Part shown: positions 22,035-29,067 of the stretch, one piece after another
Layout: the number at the start of each line of letters is the position of its first letter
Numbering within the stretch: position 1 is the stretch's first letter
Origin: an uncultured Clostridia bacterium
GTDB taxonomy: Bacteria > Bacillota > Clostridia > Lachnospirales > CAG-274
NCBI GenBank assembly: GCA_910579745.1
Contig: CAJTVH010000040.1
Coordinates: 1-29,067 of the forward strand
Length of the DNA: 29,067 bases
Reading direction: 5' to 3'
The notes under the pieces: model-generated
Databases searched by the model: none
What the model was told of the DNA's origin: nothing
Seen by the model: only the letters and a program-made list of their open reading frames with translations
Position numbers and translations under genes: made by a program

Positions 22035-22077
22035 GGACAGTTCGTAACCATCCTGTCCACAAAAACAAAACTAAGGG
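22035..22077 (+). promoter_or_regulatory. preQ1-I riboswitch aptamer
   Basis: GGACAG (22035-22040) and CTGTCC (22053-22058) form P1 with the loop TTCGTAACCATC; an A-rich tail (ACAAAAACAAAA) and CTAAGGG follow, able to fold back on the loop as the H-type pseudoknot of class I preQ1 aptamers. AAGGG (22073-22077) can alternatively pair with CCCTT (22114-22118) of the terminator, so ligand-free RNA would antiterminate and bound RNA would terminate. Confidence 0.88.
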
Positions 22078-22108
22078 TCAAATGTATAATATGTTATACA
22101 TTTTTTGT

Positions 22109-22131
22109 AATGCCCCTTGAGGGCATTTTTT
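22109..22131 (+). terminator. Terminator of the preQ1 riboswitch
   Basis: AATGCCC (22109-22115), loop CTTGA, GGGCATT (22121-22127), followed by TTTTTTATT. Its 5' side is complementary to the 3' tail of the aptamer, giving a complete off-switch. Confidence 0.85.
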
Positions 22132-22207
22132 ATTGCCCAAAACACTCTGTCAAATTAATTTTATAGTAACTTTCGAAATTTTTAACGCGAACCAATAAAA
22201 AATTCCT

Positions 22208-22266
22208 TAGAGTGTATCTGAAAACTAAAATACGCGCGAAAAATTATAAAAAAAAATAAAACGAAT
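22208..22266. mobile_element. Half copy of a family A MITE-like element
   Basis: TAGAGTGTATCTGAAAACTA is the family terminus, followed by the complement of the right half of the 164-bp element (TACGCGCGAAAAATTATA, then AATAAAACGAA). The other half is absent. The element ends at 22266 and AGGAGG of queL begins at 22267, so the mRNA leader right before the ribosome site is element-derived. Confidence 0.65.
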
Positions 22267-22280
22267 AGGAGGATTTATAA

Positions 22281-22985
22281 ATGGACTTAAACCGCTATTC
22301 TGTAATAAACAGTAAAAACAAAAGGGAGATAGTTTTATTAAGAGGCAGCGGATGCAAATGGAAAAAATGCCGTTTTTGCGATTATCATCTTGATTTTAGC
22401 AACGATGCGTCCCAGAATTACGCCCTCAATAAAACGGTACTTAAAAACGTATCAGGGATATATAAAACTTTGGAAATAATAAATTCGGGAAGTTTCATAG
22501 ACTTGGACAAAAAAACCATATCCCTTATAAAAGACATATGTGTGAGAAAAAATATACACTCCCTTCATTTTGAGTGTCATTGGATACATAGAGATAAAAT
22601 AAATGACCTTAAAGAATACTTTAGAAATGACAATATAGACGTTAAAATAAAAAGCGGAATAGAAACTTTTGATTATAATTTTCGAGAAAAATATTTAATA
22701 AAAGGCATACCCGACGTCAGTCCCTCAGAAATAGCTAAATATTTTGACGAGATATGCCTGCTTTTCGGATTAAAAGGGCAAACTCTCGAAACAATGGAGA
22801 AAGATATACAAATAGGTTTAAAATATTTTGAGCGTATCTGTGTAAACATTATGACAGAAAACGGAACTCCCGTAAAACCCGATAAATCCGTAATAAAAAC
22901 ATTTAAAGAAAATTTATATAAAAAATACAGCGAATATGAAAATATAGATATATTAATCAAAAATACCGATTTTGGAATTGGATGA
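22281..22985 (+). CDS. queL: Radical-SAM queuine lyase QueL (queuosine salvage)
   Basis: Predicted to convert queuine to preQ1 in the gut-bacterial salvage route described for Clostridioides difficile. 234 residues, short for a radical-SAM enzyme. Cluster motif GSGC25-KWKK-C30-RF-C33: spacing CX4CX2C instead of the usual CX3CX2C. Then a core typical of the superfamily: HFECHWIHRD, SGIETFDYNFREKYLIKGIP and the NIMTENGTPVKPD segment near the C-terminus. ATG 22281 follows AGGAGG by 8 bases. Identity rests on the motif, the small size, the preQ1 riboswitch in the leader and the YhhQ-family transporter 27 bases downstream; other members of this radical-SAM subgroup with different substrates cannot be excluded. 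No tgt, queK or ECF-type queT is in the window. Confidence 0.78.
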   Translation: MDLNRYSVINSKNKREIVLLRGSGCKWKKCRFCDYHLDFSNDASQNYALNKTVLKNVSGIYKTLEIINSGSFIDLDKKTISLIKDICVRKNIHSLHFECHWIHRDKINDLKEYFRNDNIDVKIKSGIETFDYNFREKYLIKGIPDVSPSEIAKYFDEICLLFGLKGQTLETMEKDIQIGLKYFERICVNIMTENGTPVKPDKSVIKTFKENLYKKYSEYENIDILIKNTDFGIG

Positions 22986-23012
22986 AATCGGCGAATTTAA
23001 AAGGAGAGAAAA

Positions 23013-23729
23013 ATGAATAACGAATTAATTCTTATAATAAGCCTTATCGGTACATACTCGGCGGTTCTTATATGGTTCACTCTTTTTGGGGAAAAAGGGC
23101 TTTTCTGTTTTTCCGTTGTCGCGACAATAACCGCCAACATAGAAGCTTTAATCTTGATAAACGCCTATGGTATGGAACAAACCTTAGGAAATATTCTTTT
23201 CGGGGCGACATTTTTAATAACAGATATATTAAGCGAGGTAAAAGGCAAAAAAACATCTCAAAAAGCCGTAAATATGAGTATGTTCGCCTTAGTATGCTTT
23301 ATTCTTTTAAGCCAGTCGTGGTTTTTGTATAACCCGAGTGAGAACGACACGCTTTTTTCATCAATATCGGCGGTTTTCTCAAATACCCCAAGGATAATGA
23401 TTACAAGCCTGATAGTATATTTTATATCTCAAAGATTCGATGTGTGGGCATATCATAAATGGTGGAACTTCACCACAAAAAAATTCGGCGACCCCAAAAA
23501 ATATCTGTGGCTCAGAAATAACGGCTCCACTCTTTTATCACAGCTTATAAACAACATATTGTTTACTTTCGGCTCGTTTTTATTTGTGTATGACTTTCCG
23601 ACTTTAATAGACATATGTATATCAAGCTATGTCATTTTTATAGTTACAAGCCTTGCCGATACCCCCGCTTTATACCTGGCGAGATATATACACGCAAAAA
23701 AACAGGCTAAAATAAAAAACTCGGACTAA
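23013..23729 (+). CDS. yhhQ: Queuosine-precursor transporter, YhhQ (VUT/DUF165) family
   Basis: Integral membrane protein of 238 residues with about six hydrophobic segments (residues 5-27, 30-50, 55-72, 86-104, 123-140, 180-215). Family signatures: LFGATFLITDILSEVKGKK, FDVWAYHKWW and WLRNNGSTLLSQLINNILFT. E. coli YhhQ takes up preQ0/preQ1; relatives in other bacteria take up queuine. ATG 23013 follows AAGGAGAG. Second gene of the operon; coupling to QueL suggests that the substrate is queuine or preQ1. A bidirectional terminator follows. Confidence 0.9.
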   Translation: MNNELILIISLIGTYSAVLIWFTLFGEKGLFCFSVVATITANIEALILINAYGMEQTLGNILFGATFLITDILSEVKGKKTSQKAVNMSMFALVCFILLSQSWFLYNPSENDTLFSSISAVFSNTPRIMITSLIVYFISQRFDVWAYHKWWNFTTKKFGDPKKYLWLRNNGSTLLSQLINNILFTFGSFLFVYDFPTLIDICISSYVIFIVTSLADTPALYLARYIHAKKQAKIKNSD

Positions 23730-23744
23730 CCGTTTTAAGACCGC

Positions 23745-23802
23745 AAAAACATCTCGTGATTAATAAATTGACATTTTAATTTTATAATCACGAGATGTTT
23801 TT
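23745..23802. terminator. Bidirectional terminator between yhhQ and the Ca2+ ATPase gene
   Basis: AAAAACATCTCGTGATTA (23745-23762) and its exact complement (23785-23802) enclose a 22-base A/T loop; T runs follow on either strand. It separates two convergent genes and serves both. Confidence 0.85.
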
Positions 23803-23806
23803 TATT

Positions 23807-26446
23807 TTACTGTTCCATGCTCTCTCTTCTTCTTTCCAAAATTTCCTCTCCTTTAGCGAAAAATAATTTATCAAACTCAACTATGATAATAGGCATAAAA
23901 GAAAGAGCGGCCACAATCAGCCATTGTTTGGAGTCAAGCGATACAACTTTAAAAACAGCGGCGAGGGGTTTTGTCATAACAACTCCCGCCTGTAAAAAAA
24001 TCCCGGCTAAAAAAGCGAAAATCAAATATTTGTTAGCGAAAGCCCCCTCTTTAAAAATAGAACGTTCGCTCCTCATATTGAAAGCGTGGACAAGCTGAGA
24101 AAGGCTTAATACGCAAAAAGCCATTGTCCTCCCAACCATAAGTCCTCCGCCGTTTAATGATTTCCCTACAGCGAAAGCCAAAAGAGCGAGAGAGCCTATC
24201 ATCATTCCCTCAACACATATCCTAGACCATACACTTTTTGAAAACAGCCCTTTCCCGTAAGAATTTTTTCTTCCATCCATAATGTCGCTGTTAGCTGGGT
24301 CTAAGCCAAGAGCGACAGCTGGCAGAGAATCCGTGACAAGATTTACCCATAAAAGATGAATAGCTAAAAGAGGCGTGGGAAATCCAATAAGCATTGCGGC
24401 AAGTATCGTCATAATCTCACCTATATTGCTCGACAAAAGAAAATGCACCGCTTTTTTTATATTTGAGTAAATTATCCTTCCCTGTTTTACAGCGTGCACA
24501 ATAGTGGCAAAATTATCGTCGGCAAGAACAATATCCGCCGCCCCTTTAGCTACATCCGTACCGTTTATACCCATTGCGCACCCAACGTCGGCCGCCTTTA
24601 AAGCCGGTGCGTCGTTCACGCCGTCCCCCGTCATGGCTACGGTGTATCCTTTACTTTTAAAAGCTTTGACTATCTTTACTTTATCTTCCGGCGATACTCT
24701 GGCAAATACTGAATACTCATCTATTTTCTCTGATAGTTCTTTTTCGGAAAGCCTTGAAATATCCTTCCCTGAAATAGCCTTGTCCTTATCTGAGGCAATT
24801 CCTATTTTTTTGCCTACCGCCATAGCGGTAAGTAAATGGTCTCCTGTTATCATAACAGGTTTTATACCTGCCCTTTTGCAATTTTCCACAGCCTCGGACA
24901 CTTCTATCCTCGGCGGGTCAATCATTCCCGTAAAACCTATAAAAATCAAATCTTTCTCTGTTTGCCCAATTTCAGGATTTTTTTGTATGTATCCGATTTC
25001 CTTATAAGCCACTCCTAATACCCTTAAAGCGCTGTTAGCCATTTCCCTGTTTTTGTGAAGCAATCGTCCCCTTTGAGTCTCCGTCATAGGCAAAACTCTG
25101 TTTCCGCTTAAATACCCCGCGCATTTCCCTATCAAAATATCCGGCGCGCCTTTTGTTATAACAATATACTTGCTGTCCCCGACATTGTGTATGGTGGTCA
25201 TAAGCTTTCTTTCTGAGTCAAAAGGTATTTCTCCCACTTTAGGCGCCTTTTTAATCGCTTCATTTTTGTCTATGCCATAACCTAACGCGGACGCCACAAG
25301 AGCGTTTTCCGTAGGCTCGCCTATTATCTCTCCTTTAGAGTTTAAGTAAGAGTCACTGCACAAAGCAGAGTAGGTCAATATTTTTTCCTTAAGCTCCGGC
25401 GGGTATATATCAACAACTTTCATTTTGTTCCTTGTTAAAGTTCCCGTTTTATCCGAGCAGATAACATTCGCGTTCCCAATAGTCTCTACGGCTGGCAATT
25501 TTTTCACAATAGCGTTTTTCCTCGCCATAAACTGAACCCCTATAGCAAGCATAATCGTAACAATAGCGGGAAGTCCTTCAGGAATAGCCGCGACCGCCAA
25601 ACTTATAGAAGTCATAAACATCTCAAAAGGCTGAATCCCCCTAAATATTCCTATAAAAAATATAATAACGCATATTCCCAAAGCTCCAAGCCCTAAAATT
25701 TTTCCCGTCTCATTAAGCTTTTTCTGAAGAGGCGTACGGTTTTCCTCGTCGTTAATAATCATCGCCGCTATCTTTCCGATTTCCGAGCTCATTCCTGTGT
25801 GACACACAATAGCTTTGCCATGTCCCCTGCTTACGGATGTGCCTGAAAAAAGCATATTTTTTCTGTCTCCTATAGGCACCTCGGTTTTAAAAATTTCTTT
25901 CTCGCTTTTATCTGACGGAACGCTCTCTCCCGTAAGGGCTGATTCCTCAACCTTGAGGCTCGCGGAAAAAACAAGTCTCGCGTCGGCTGCAATAAAATCC
26001 CCCGTCTCTACAACAATTAAATCTCCCGGAACAACGTTTTTCGCCGGAATAACTTTAAGGTTCCCGTCTCTTATTACTTTGGCATTTGGCGCCGACATTG
26101 TTTTAAGGGCGGCGAGAGCCTTTTCCGCCCTGCTTTCCTGAACAATACCCAATACGGCGTTTAAAACCACGATAGATAAAATTATAATAGGGTCAAAAAA
26201 ATCATTCTCGCCATTTACAATAGAAACAGTAAGAGAAATAATAGCGGCGAAAATCAAGGCTATTACCATAAAATCTTTAAATTGCTCAAAAAATCTCACG
26301 ACAAGGCTTGTCCTCTCCTTTTCCGCGAGTACGTTCGGGCCATATTTTAAAAGCCTGTTTTCAGCCTCCTTTTCAGAAAGCCCGTTGCTTTTATCCGTAG
26401 ACAGCTCTTTTTCCGCCTCATCCGCGCTTTTCTTATATCCGTCCAT
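23807..26446 (-). CDS. P-type Ca2+-transporting ATPase (SERCA/PMCA-like, type IIA)
   Basis: Pumps Ca2+ out of the cytosol using ATP. 879 residues with the whole P2 plan: N-terminal cation-ATPase domain (SADEAEKELSTD to KYGPNVL), actuator motif LTGES, calcium-site motif AAIPEGLP in M4, phosphorylation motif CSDKTGTLT, nucleotide-binding KGAPD, the hinge MTGDGVNDAPALKAADVG, LLWVNLVTDSLPA (M6 with Asn and Asp ligands) and a C-terminal cation-ATPase domain with four membrane segments. The frame can be opened at TTG 26479, but ATG 26446 has AAAGGGG 6 bases upstream and fits the family start. Similar to B. subtilis YloB. Transcribed alone, convergent to yhhQ. Confidence 0.94.
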   Translation of the reverse strand: MDGYKKSADEAEKELSTDKSNGLSEKEAENRLLKYGPNVLAEKERTSLVVRFFEQFKDFMVIALIFAAIISLTVSIVNGENDFFDPIIILSIVVLNAVLGIVQESRAEKALAALKTMSAPNAKVIRDGNLKVIPAKNVVPGDLIVVETGDFIAADARLVFSASLKVEESALTGESVPSDKSEKEIFKTEVPIGDRKNMLFSGTSVSRGHGKAIVCHTGMSSEIGKIAAMIINDEENRTPLQKKLNETGKILGLGALGICVIIFFIGIFRGIQPFEMFMTSISLAVAAIPEGLPAIVTIMLAIGVQFMARKNAIVKKLPAVETIGNANVICSDKTGTLTRNKMKVVDIYPPELKEKILTYSALCSDSYLNSKGEIIGEPTENALVASALGYGIDKNEAIKKAPKVGEIPFDSERKLMTTIHNVGDSKYIVITKGAPDILIGKCAGYLSGNRVLPMTETQRGRLLHKNREMANSALRVLGVAYKEIGYIQKNPEIGQTEKDLIFIGFTGMIDPPRIEVSEAVENCKRAGIKPVMITGDHLLTAMAVGKKIGIASDKDKAISGKDISRLSEKELSEKIDEYSVFARVSPEDKVKIVKAFKSKGYTVAMTGDGVNDAPALKAADVGCAMGINGTDVAKGAADIVLADDNFATIVHAVKQGRIIYSNIKKAVHFLLSSNIGEIMTILAAMLIGFPTPLLAIHLLWVNLVTDSLPAVALGLDPANSDIMDGRKNSYGKGLFSKSVWSRICVEGMMIGSLALLAFAVGKSLNGGGLMVGRTMAFCVLSLSQLVHAFNMRSERSIFKEGAFANKYLIFAFLAGIFLQAGVVMTKPLAAVFKVVSLDSKQWLIVAALSFMPIIIVEFDKLFFAKGEEILERRRESMEQ

Positions 26447-26666
26447 AAAATACCCCTTTCTATTCGTTTGTTTTTCCAAATAAACTTCTTCCGGAATTGT
26501 AATAAAATTTTAAAAGAAGTCTATTATTTTCACTTCATTAAAATATATTCAAAAGAGACTCAATTATTCCAAATATAAAAAGGCAACCCCCGAATAAAAA
26601 TACTCTATTAACAACAAAGAAGACTATAGCATATATTAAAGTATCTTATCCGTATCGGTGATAATT

Positions 26667-27311
26667 ATGATAAATCCCTTAATTTATATGATTATTATGG
26701 CGTTTTCCTTAAGTATCGACGCCGTGGGAATAGGTATTTCTTACGGTATAAGAGGGATAAAAATTTCCGCTTTCGCTAAATTCGTAATATGCGCGATGTC
26801 CTTTCTGATAATCTTGCTATCAATGCTTTTCGGAGACATTTTATACAGTCTTGTTCCAAAATATATAGGTCAAATAATAGGTTCGTTAATATTATTTATA
26901 ATGGGTTTTTTAATAATACTGCAAGGAGTAAAAAGCAAAAAAGAAATAAGAAATAAAAAAAAGAAAAAAACTTTGCGCTTTATAATAAAACCTCTGGGCA
27001 TATCAATAAAAATAATACAGTCTCCTGAATTTTGTGATTTTAATAAATCGCGGGTAATAGAGCCCCTTGAATCGGTTTATCTTGGTATAGCCCTTTCTTT
27101 TGACTCAATAGGGGTAGGGATGACTTCCTCAATATTTAATTTTAATGAGTTTGTTTTTTCACTGTTGGTATGTGTGTTTCAAATTTTTCTTTTAAGCTTT
27201 GGTATATTGTCTGGAGGAAAAATAAATAAAATAAAAAATATCGATAAAATATCAAATATTGTTTCGGGAACAATATTAATTCTAATATCTGCCATAAAAC
27301 TTTTTTTCTGA
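26667..27311 (+). CDS. ytaF: Sporulation membrane protein YtaF (MntP-like fold)
   Basis: 214 residues, six predicted membrane segments in two similar halves, each opening with a related motif: SLSIDAVGIGISYGIRGIK (near residue 15) and ALSFDSIGVGMTSSIF (near residue 143). The central loop is very basic (KKEIRNKKKKK). This is the YtaF family, made during sporulation in B. subtilis and related to the Mn2+ exporter MntP; the ion, if any, is not known. GTG 26658 is in frame but is part of the ribosome site GGTGAT, so ATG 26667 is chosen. Confidence 0.85.
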   Translation: MINPLIYMIIMAFSLSIDAVGIGISYGIRGIKISAFAKFVICAMSFLIILLSMLFGDILYSLVPKYIGQIIGSLILFIMGFLIILQGVKSKKEIRNKKKKKTLRFIIKPLGISIKIIQSPEFCDFNKSRVIEPLESVYLGIALSFDSIGVGMTSSIFNFNEFVFSLLVCVFQIFLLSFGILSGGKINKIKNIDKISNIVSGTILILISAIKLFF

Positions 27312-27338
27312 AAATAACAATTTTTTGATAAAATCCCC

Positions 27339-27367
27339 TTGACTTACTTCTTTTATAGTGGTATTAT
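27339..27367 (+). promoter_or_regulatory. tRNA-Leu promoter
   Basis: TTGACT (27339-27344), 17-base spacer, TATTAT (27362-27367). About 105 bases upstream of the mature tRNA end. Confidence 0.7.
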
Positions 27368-27474
27368 AAGTAGGTCGATTGTGTTAATTAATATTGTGTA
27401 ATTGGTTTTAATTCCTCTTCTTGATATTTTTTGGCTCATTACATAATGTCAGGATGAGGATTAAAAATATAAAT

Positions 27475-27558
27475 GCCGGTGTGTCGGAATTGGCAGACGA
27501 GACAGACTCAAAATCTGTTATCCTTTTGGGTGTGTGGGTTCGAGTCCCACCACCGGCA
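27475..27558 (+). tRNA. tRNA-Leu (anticodon CAA)
   Basis: 84 nt. Acceptor GCCGGTG/CACCGGC, anticodon stem ACAGA/TCTGT with loop CTCAAAA (anticodon CAA, reads UUG), a long class II variable arm, T arm GTGGG-TTCGAGT-CCCAC and discriminator A. CCA is not encoded. Confidence 0.95.
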
Positions 27559-27567
27559 TTAAACTTT

Positions 27568-27611
27568 AAAAGAGCAAAACGCTTGATGTATCAAGCGTTT
27601 TGCTCTTTTTT
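27568..27611 (+). terminator. Terminator of tRNA-Leu
   Basis: Exact 19-bp arms (27568-27586 and 27591-27609) around TGTA, followed by T residues. The stem begins 10 bases after the tRNA. Confidence 0.9.
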
Positions 27612-27824
27612 ACGTTCAGCTCTCTTTTATAGGGCAAAATGAAATTTCCCACGGAATACTTTAATAATAAACAAATACTAACTTAACAACCTTCAACATT
27701 ATATATAAGTCATAGATTAAATGTTAATTATCAAGAAAAACAAACTTCCTGCCACTTTTATAAAATAATATATAACCTTTATATAACAAAACTTAATAAT
27801 CATTGAACAAAAATCTATAAAATA

Positions 27825-27960
27825 TACCTGAAAACTATCATATGTTATTGAGTTATATAAAAAATATTCAGAAAATTAAAAAACAAAATGAAAACCCCTC
27901 AGCTTCACTTTATTTTTCACAATTTTTGACATACTCTTTAGATTTCATATATATTCTAAA
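27825..27960. mobile_element. Decayed family A MITE-like copy
   Basis: Recognisable parts of the 164-bp element in order: CCTGAAAACTATCATATGTTAT, AATATTCAGAAAATT, AAACAAAATGAAAAC, CTTCACTTTATTTTTCACAATTTTT and ATACTCTTTAGATTTC, with many substitutions. It lies just left of an intact copy. Confidence 0.5.
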
Positions 27961-27980
27961 AAACTATGATTAATTTAATC

Positions 27981-28144
27981 TAGAGCGTATCTGAAAACTA
28001 TCATAAGTTATCAGTTGTATACGCGAAATATCCAAAAAATTATTAAAAAATAAACCAAAACGGTTCAATTAAACAGAAAAGCCTTTCTGCTTCGTTTTAT
28101 TTTTATAATTTTTCGCGCGTATTTTTGTTTTCAGATACGCTCTA
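27981..28144. mobile_element. MITE-like element, family A, 164-bp form
   Basis: Perfect 18-bp termini TAGAGCGTATCTGAAAAC at both ends in inverted orientation; TA at each outer edge. Interior almost the same as the copies at 10481 and 18708 (AAACAGAAAAGCCTTTCTG and ATAATTTTTCGCGCGTATT). The termini match best of all copies, so it may be the youngest. No open frame. Confidence 0.85.
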
Positions 28145-28146
28145 AC

Positions 28147-28363
28147 TTATAGTGAAACAATAAAAGAATGAAGATACAAGATTTAGAGCCTGTCTAAAAA
28201 CTATTAAAATATCCAAAAAATCAGTGAAAATAAAATCATTACGCTCCAAAATGATTTTATTTTCGCTGATTTTTTGTGTATATTTTGTTTTTAGACAGGC
28301 TTTTTTTAGATTTTAGACAGGTTCTTAATAAAACCATATATATCCTTTTATTGTTTCACTATA
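28147..28363. repeat. Family B repeat, copy 3, interrupted by another element
   Basis: TATAGTGAAACAATAAAAGA (28148-28167) has its complement at 28343-28362. The right part (TTAATAAAACCATATATATCC then TTTTATTGT) aligns with the core of copies 1 and 2. Between the halves lies the element at 28185-28301, so this copy looks split by an insertion. Confidence 0.55.
28185..28301. mobile_element. MITE-like element, family C (terminus AGCCTGTCTAAAAAC)
   Basis: A 117-bp near-perfect palindrome: arms begin AGCCTGTCTAAAAACTA and end GTTTTTAGACAGGCT; the inner arms TCAGTGAAAATAAAATCATT and AATGATTTTATTTTCGCTGA pair around a short loop. An extra copy of the terminus (TTTTAGACAGG) follows at 28311-28321, perhaps from a repeated insertion or a partial copy. 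No open frame. Confidence 0.75.
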
Positions 28364-28387
28364 AAAATCTTTTTATACCGCCATAAA

Positions 28388-29067
28388 TTATTTTTTACGA
28401 AGTTTAAATTTTTGAACGGAAACTTTTAATTCTTCCGCCTGAACATTCAGTTTCTGCGCGGAATCCGCTGATTCTTTGGCTACGGACATATTGGTCTGCA
28501 CAACGTACGCTATCTGTTCCATTCCCTGGTTAATTTGTTTAAGCGAGTTTGCCTGGTGTATAGCCGATTCCGTTATCCTTTCCACCATTTCATCCGATTT
28601 CTCAGAGCTTAAAATAACGGTTGAAAGCGCTTCTTTCGCGTCCGCTGATATAGCTTCCCCGTATTGAACCCTTTCTATTGAGTTTTTTATAAGACGTGAA
28701 ATATTTTTAGCGGATTCAGAACTCTTATACGCCAGGCTCTGCACCTCGTCAGCCACAACGGCAAAGCCTTTTCCCGCTTCTCCCGCTCTCGCTGACTCAA
28801 CCGCCGCGTTAAGAGCGAGAATATTTGTCTGGAATGATATGTCCTCAATCGTTTTGATAATTCCTCCGATTTCCTGAGAAGACTTTGAAATATCCCCCAT
28901 GGCTTCCTCCAGACTTTCCATTTTATTCCCACACATTTTTAATTGTTCTTTCGCTTCCTTGGAACATTTTTTAGCGTCTCCGGCGTCTTTAGACGTCTGT
29001 TCAACCTGTTCCGATATTTCTTGAATATTTAAGGATAGCTCTTTAACAGATGAAGATTGCTCTTCCG
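28388..29067 (-). CDS. Methyl-accepting chemotaxis protein, C-terminal part (cut by window edge)
   Basis: The open frame continues past the right edge of the window, so the N-terminus with sensor domain and membrane segments is not visible. The 226 residues seen are the cytoplasmic signalling hairpin: EEQSSSVKELSLNIQEISEQVEQ, then the highly conserved tip IEDISFQTNILALNAAVESARAGEAGKGFAVVADEVQSLA, and the return helix ending in VSVQKFKLRKK. The tip binds CheA and CheW. An internal ATG (28936) is not a credible start. Its ligand cannot be told. Confidence 0.93.
   Translation of the reverse strand, partial: EEQSSSVKELSLNIQEISEQVEQTSKDAGDAKKCSKEAKEQLKMCGNKMESLEEAMGDISKSSQEIGGIIKTIEDISFQTNILALNAAVESARAGEAGKGFAVVADEVQSLAYKSSESAKNISRLIKNSIERVQYGEAISADAKEALSTVILSSEKSDEMVERITESAIHQANSLKQINQGMEQIAYVVQTNMSVAKESADSAQKLNVQAEELKVSVQKFKLRKK

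Larger units (their letters stand above)
21680..22280. other. Control region of the queuosine-salvage operon
   Basis: 601 bp without a gene. From left to right: promoter region of the YvyF-like gene, a plus-strand promoter (21905-21932), about 95 bases of leader, the preQ1-I aptamer, a terminator, 75 bases of A/T-rich spacer and half of a family A element that ends at the queL ribosome site. Confidence 0.7.

Noticed and set aside
27421..27642. 73-codon plus-strand open frame
   Set aside because: It runs across tRNA-Leu and its terminator.

Overview
The window comes from a low-GC, anaerobic, endospore-forming and probably flagellated member of the Clostridia (Bacillota). The evidence is strong AGGAGG-type ribosome sites, TTGACA/TATAAT promoters, TPP and preQ1-I riboswitches, ferredoxin-dependent 2-oxoacid oxidoreductase, a YtaF-type sporulation membrane protein, a YvyF-type flagellar-associated protein, a chemoreceptor, and a secreted dockerin-bearing pectin-side-chain hydrolase. 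No species is named; nothing in the sequence fixes one. Most protein genes are on the minus strand. The plus-strand exceptions are the queuosine-salvage pair, ytaF and tRNA-Leu.

Layout. 1-330: two consensus tandem promoters firing leftward out of the window (stable-RNA type) and a short inverted-repeat element. 330-2531: dockerin + Thr-rich linker + beta-sandwich + GH105 enzyme. 2532-3334: long non-coding stretch with a coding-like but start-less open frame and a terminator. 3335-4897: thiC with its own promoter and TPP riboswitch. 4941-5885: ketopantoate reductase. 6455-9763: a two-gene operon for a pyruvate:ferredoxin-type oxidoreductase in which four subunits are fused as gamma-delta and alpha-beta. 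9764-11028: repeat-rich intergenic region with two MITE-like elements, a 43-bp-arm perfect palindrome and a copy of a second repeat family. 11029-11805: coaX. 11933-18525: housekeeping operon tilS-hpt-amidase-(10-codon leader)-recD2-engB-small membrane protein. 18708-18872: another MITE-like copy. 18979-21679: small tail-anchored protein, a frameshifted FG-GAP lipoprotein gene, and a YvyF-like zinc-ribbon protein. 21905-23729: promoter, preQ1-I riboswitch, terminator, queL and a YhhQ-family transporter (queuine/preQ1 salvage). 23807-26446: P-type Ca2+ ATPase. 26667-27311: ytaF. 27475-27558: tRNA-Leu(CAA). 27825-28363: stacked and nested MITE-like repeats. 28388-edge: chemoreceptor C-terminus.

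How the parts connect. ThiC supplies the thiamine pyrophosphate needed by the oxidoreductase beta domain. Ketopantoate reductase and CoaX both serve coenzyme A synthesis, and the oxidoreductase makes an acyl-CoA. The queL/yhhQ unit looks like a product-repressed micronutrient scavenging operon. The most unusual non-coding content is a family of TA-flanked, near-palindromic elements sharing the terminus TAGAGCGTATCTGAAAACTA, present at least six times in 29 kb. One is a half copy touching the queL ribosome site, and the cluster at 28 kb contains a different element inserted inside yet another repeat. No transposase is present. I found no CRISPR array, prophage or wholly new multi-gene system; the best leads are the repeats, the palindrome, the 2.9-3.2 kb region and the salvage operon.
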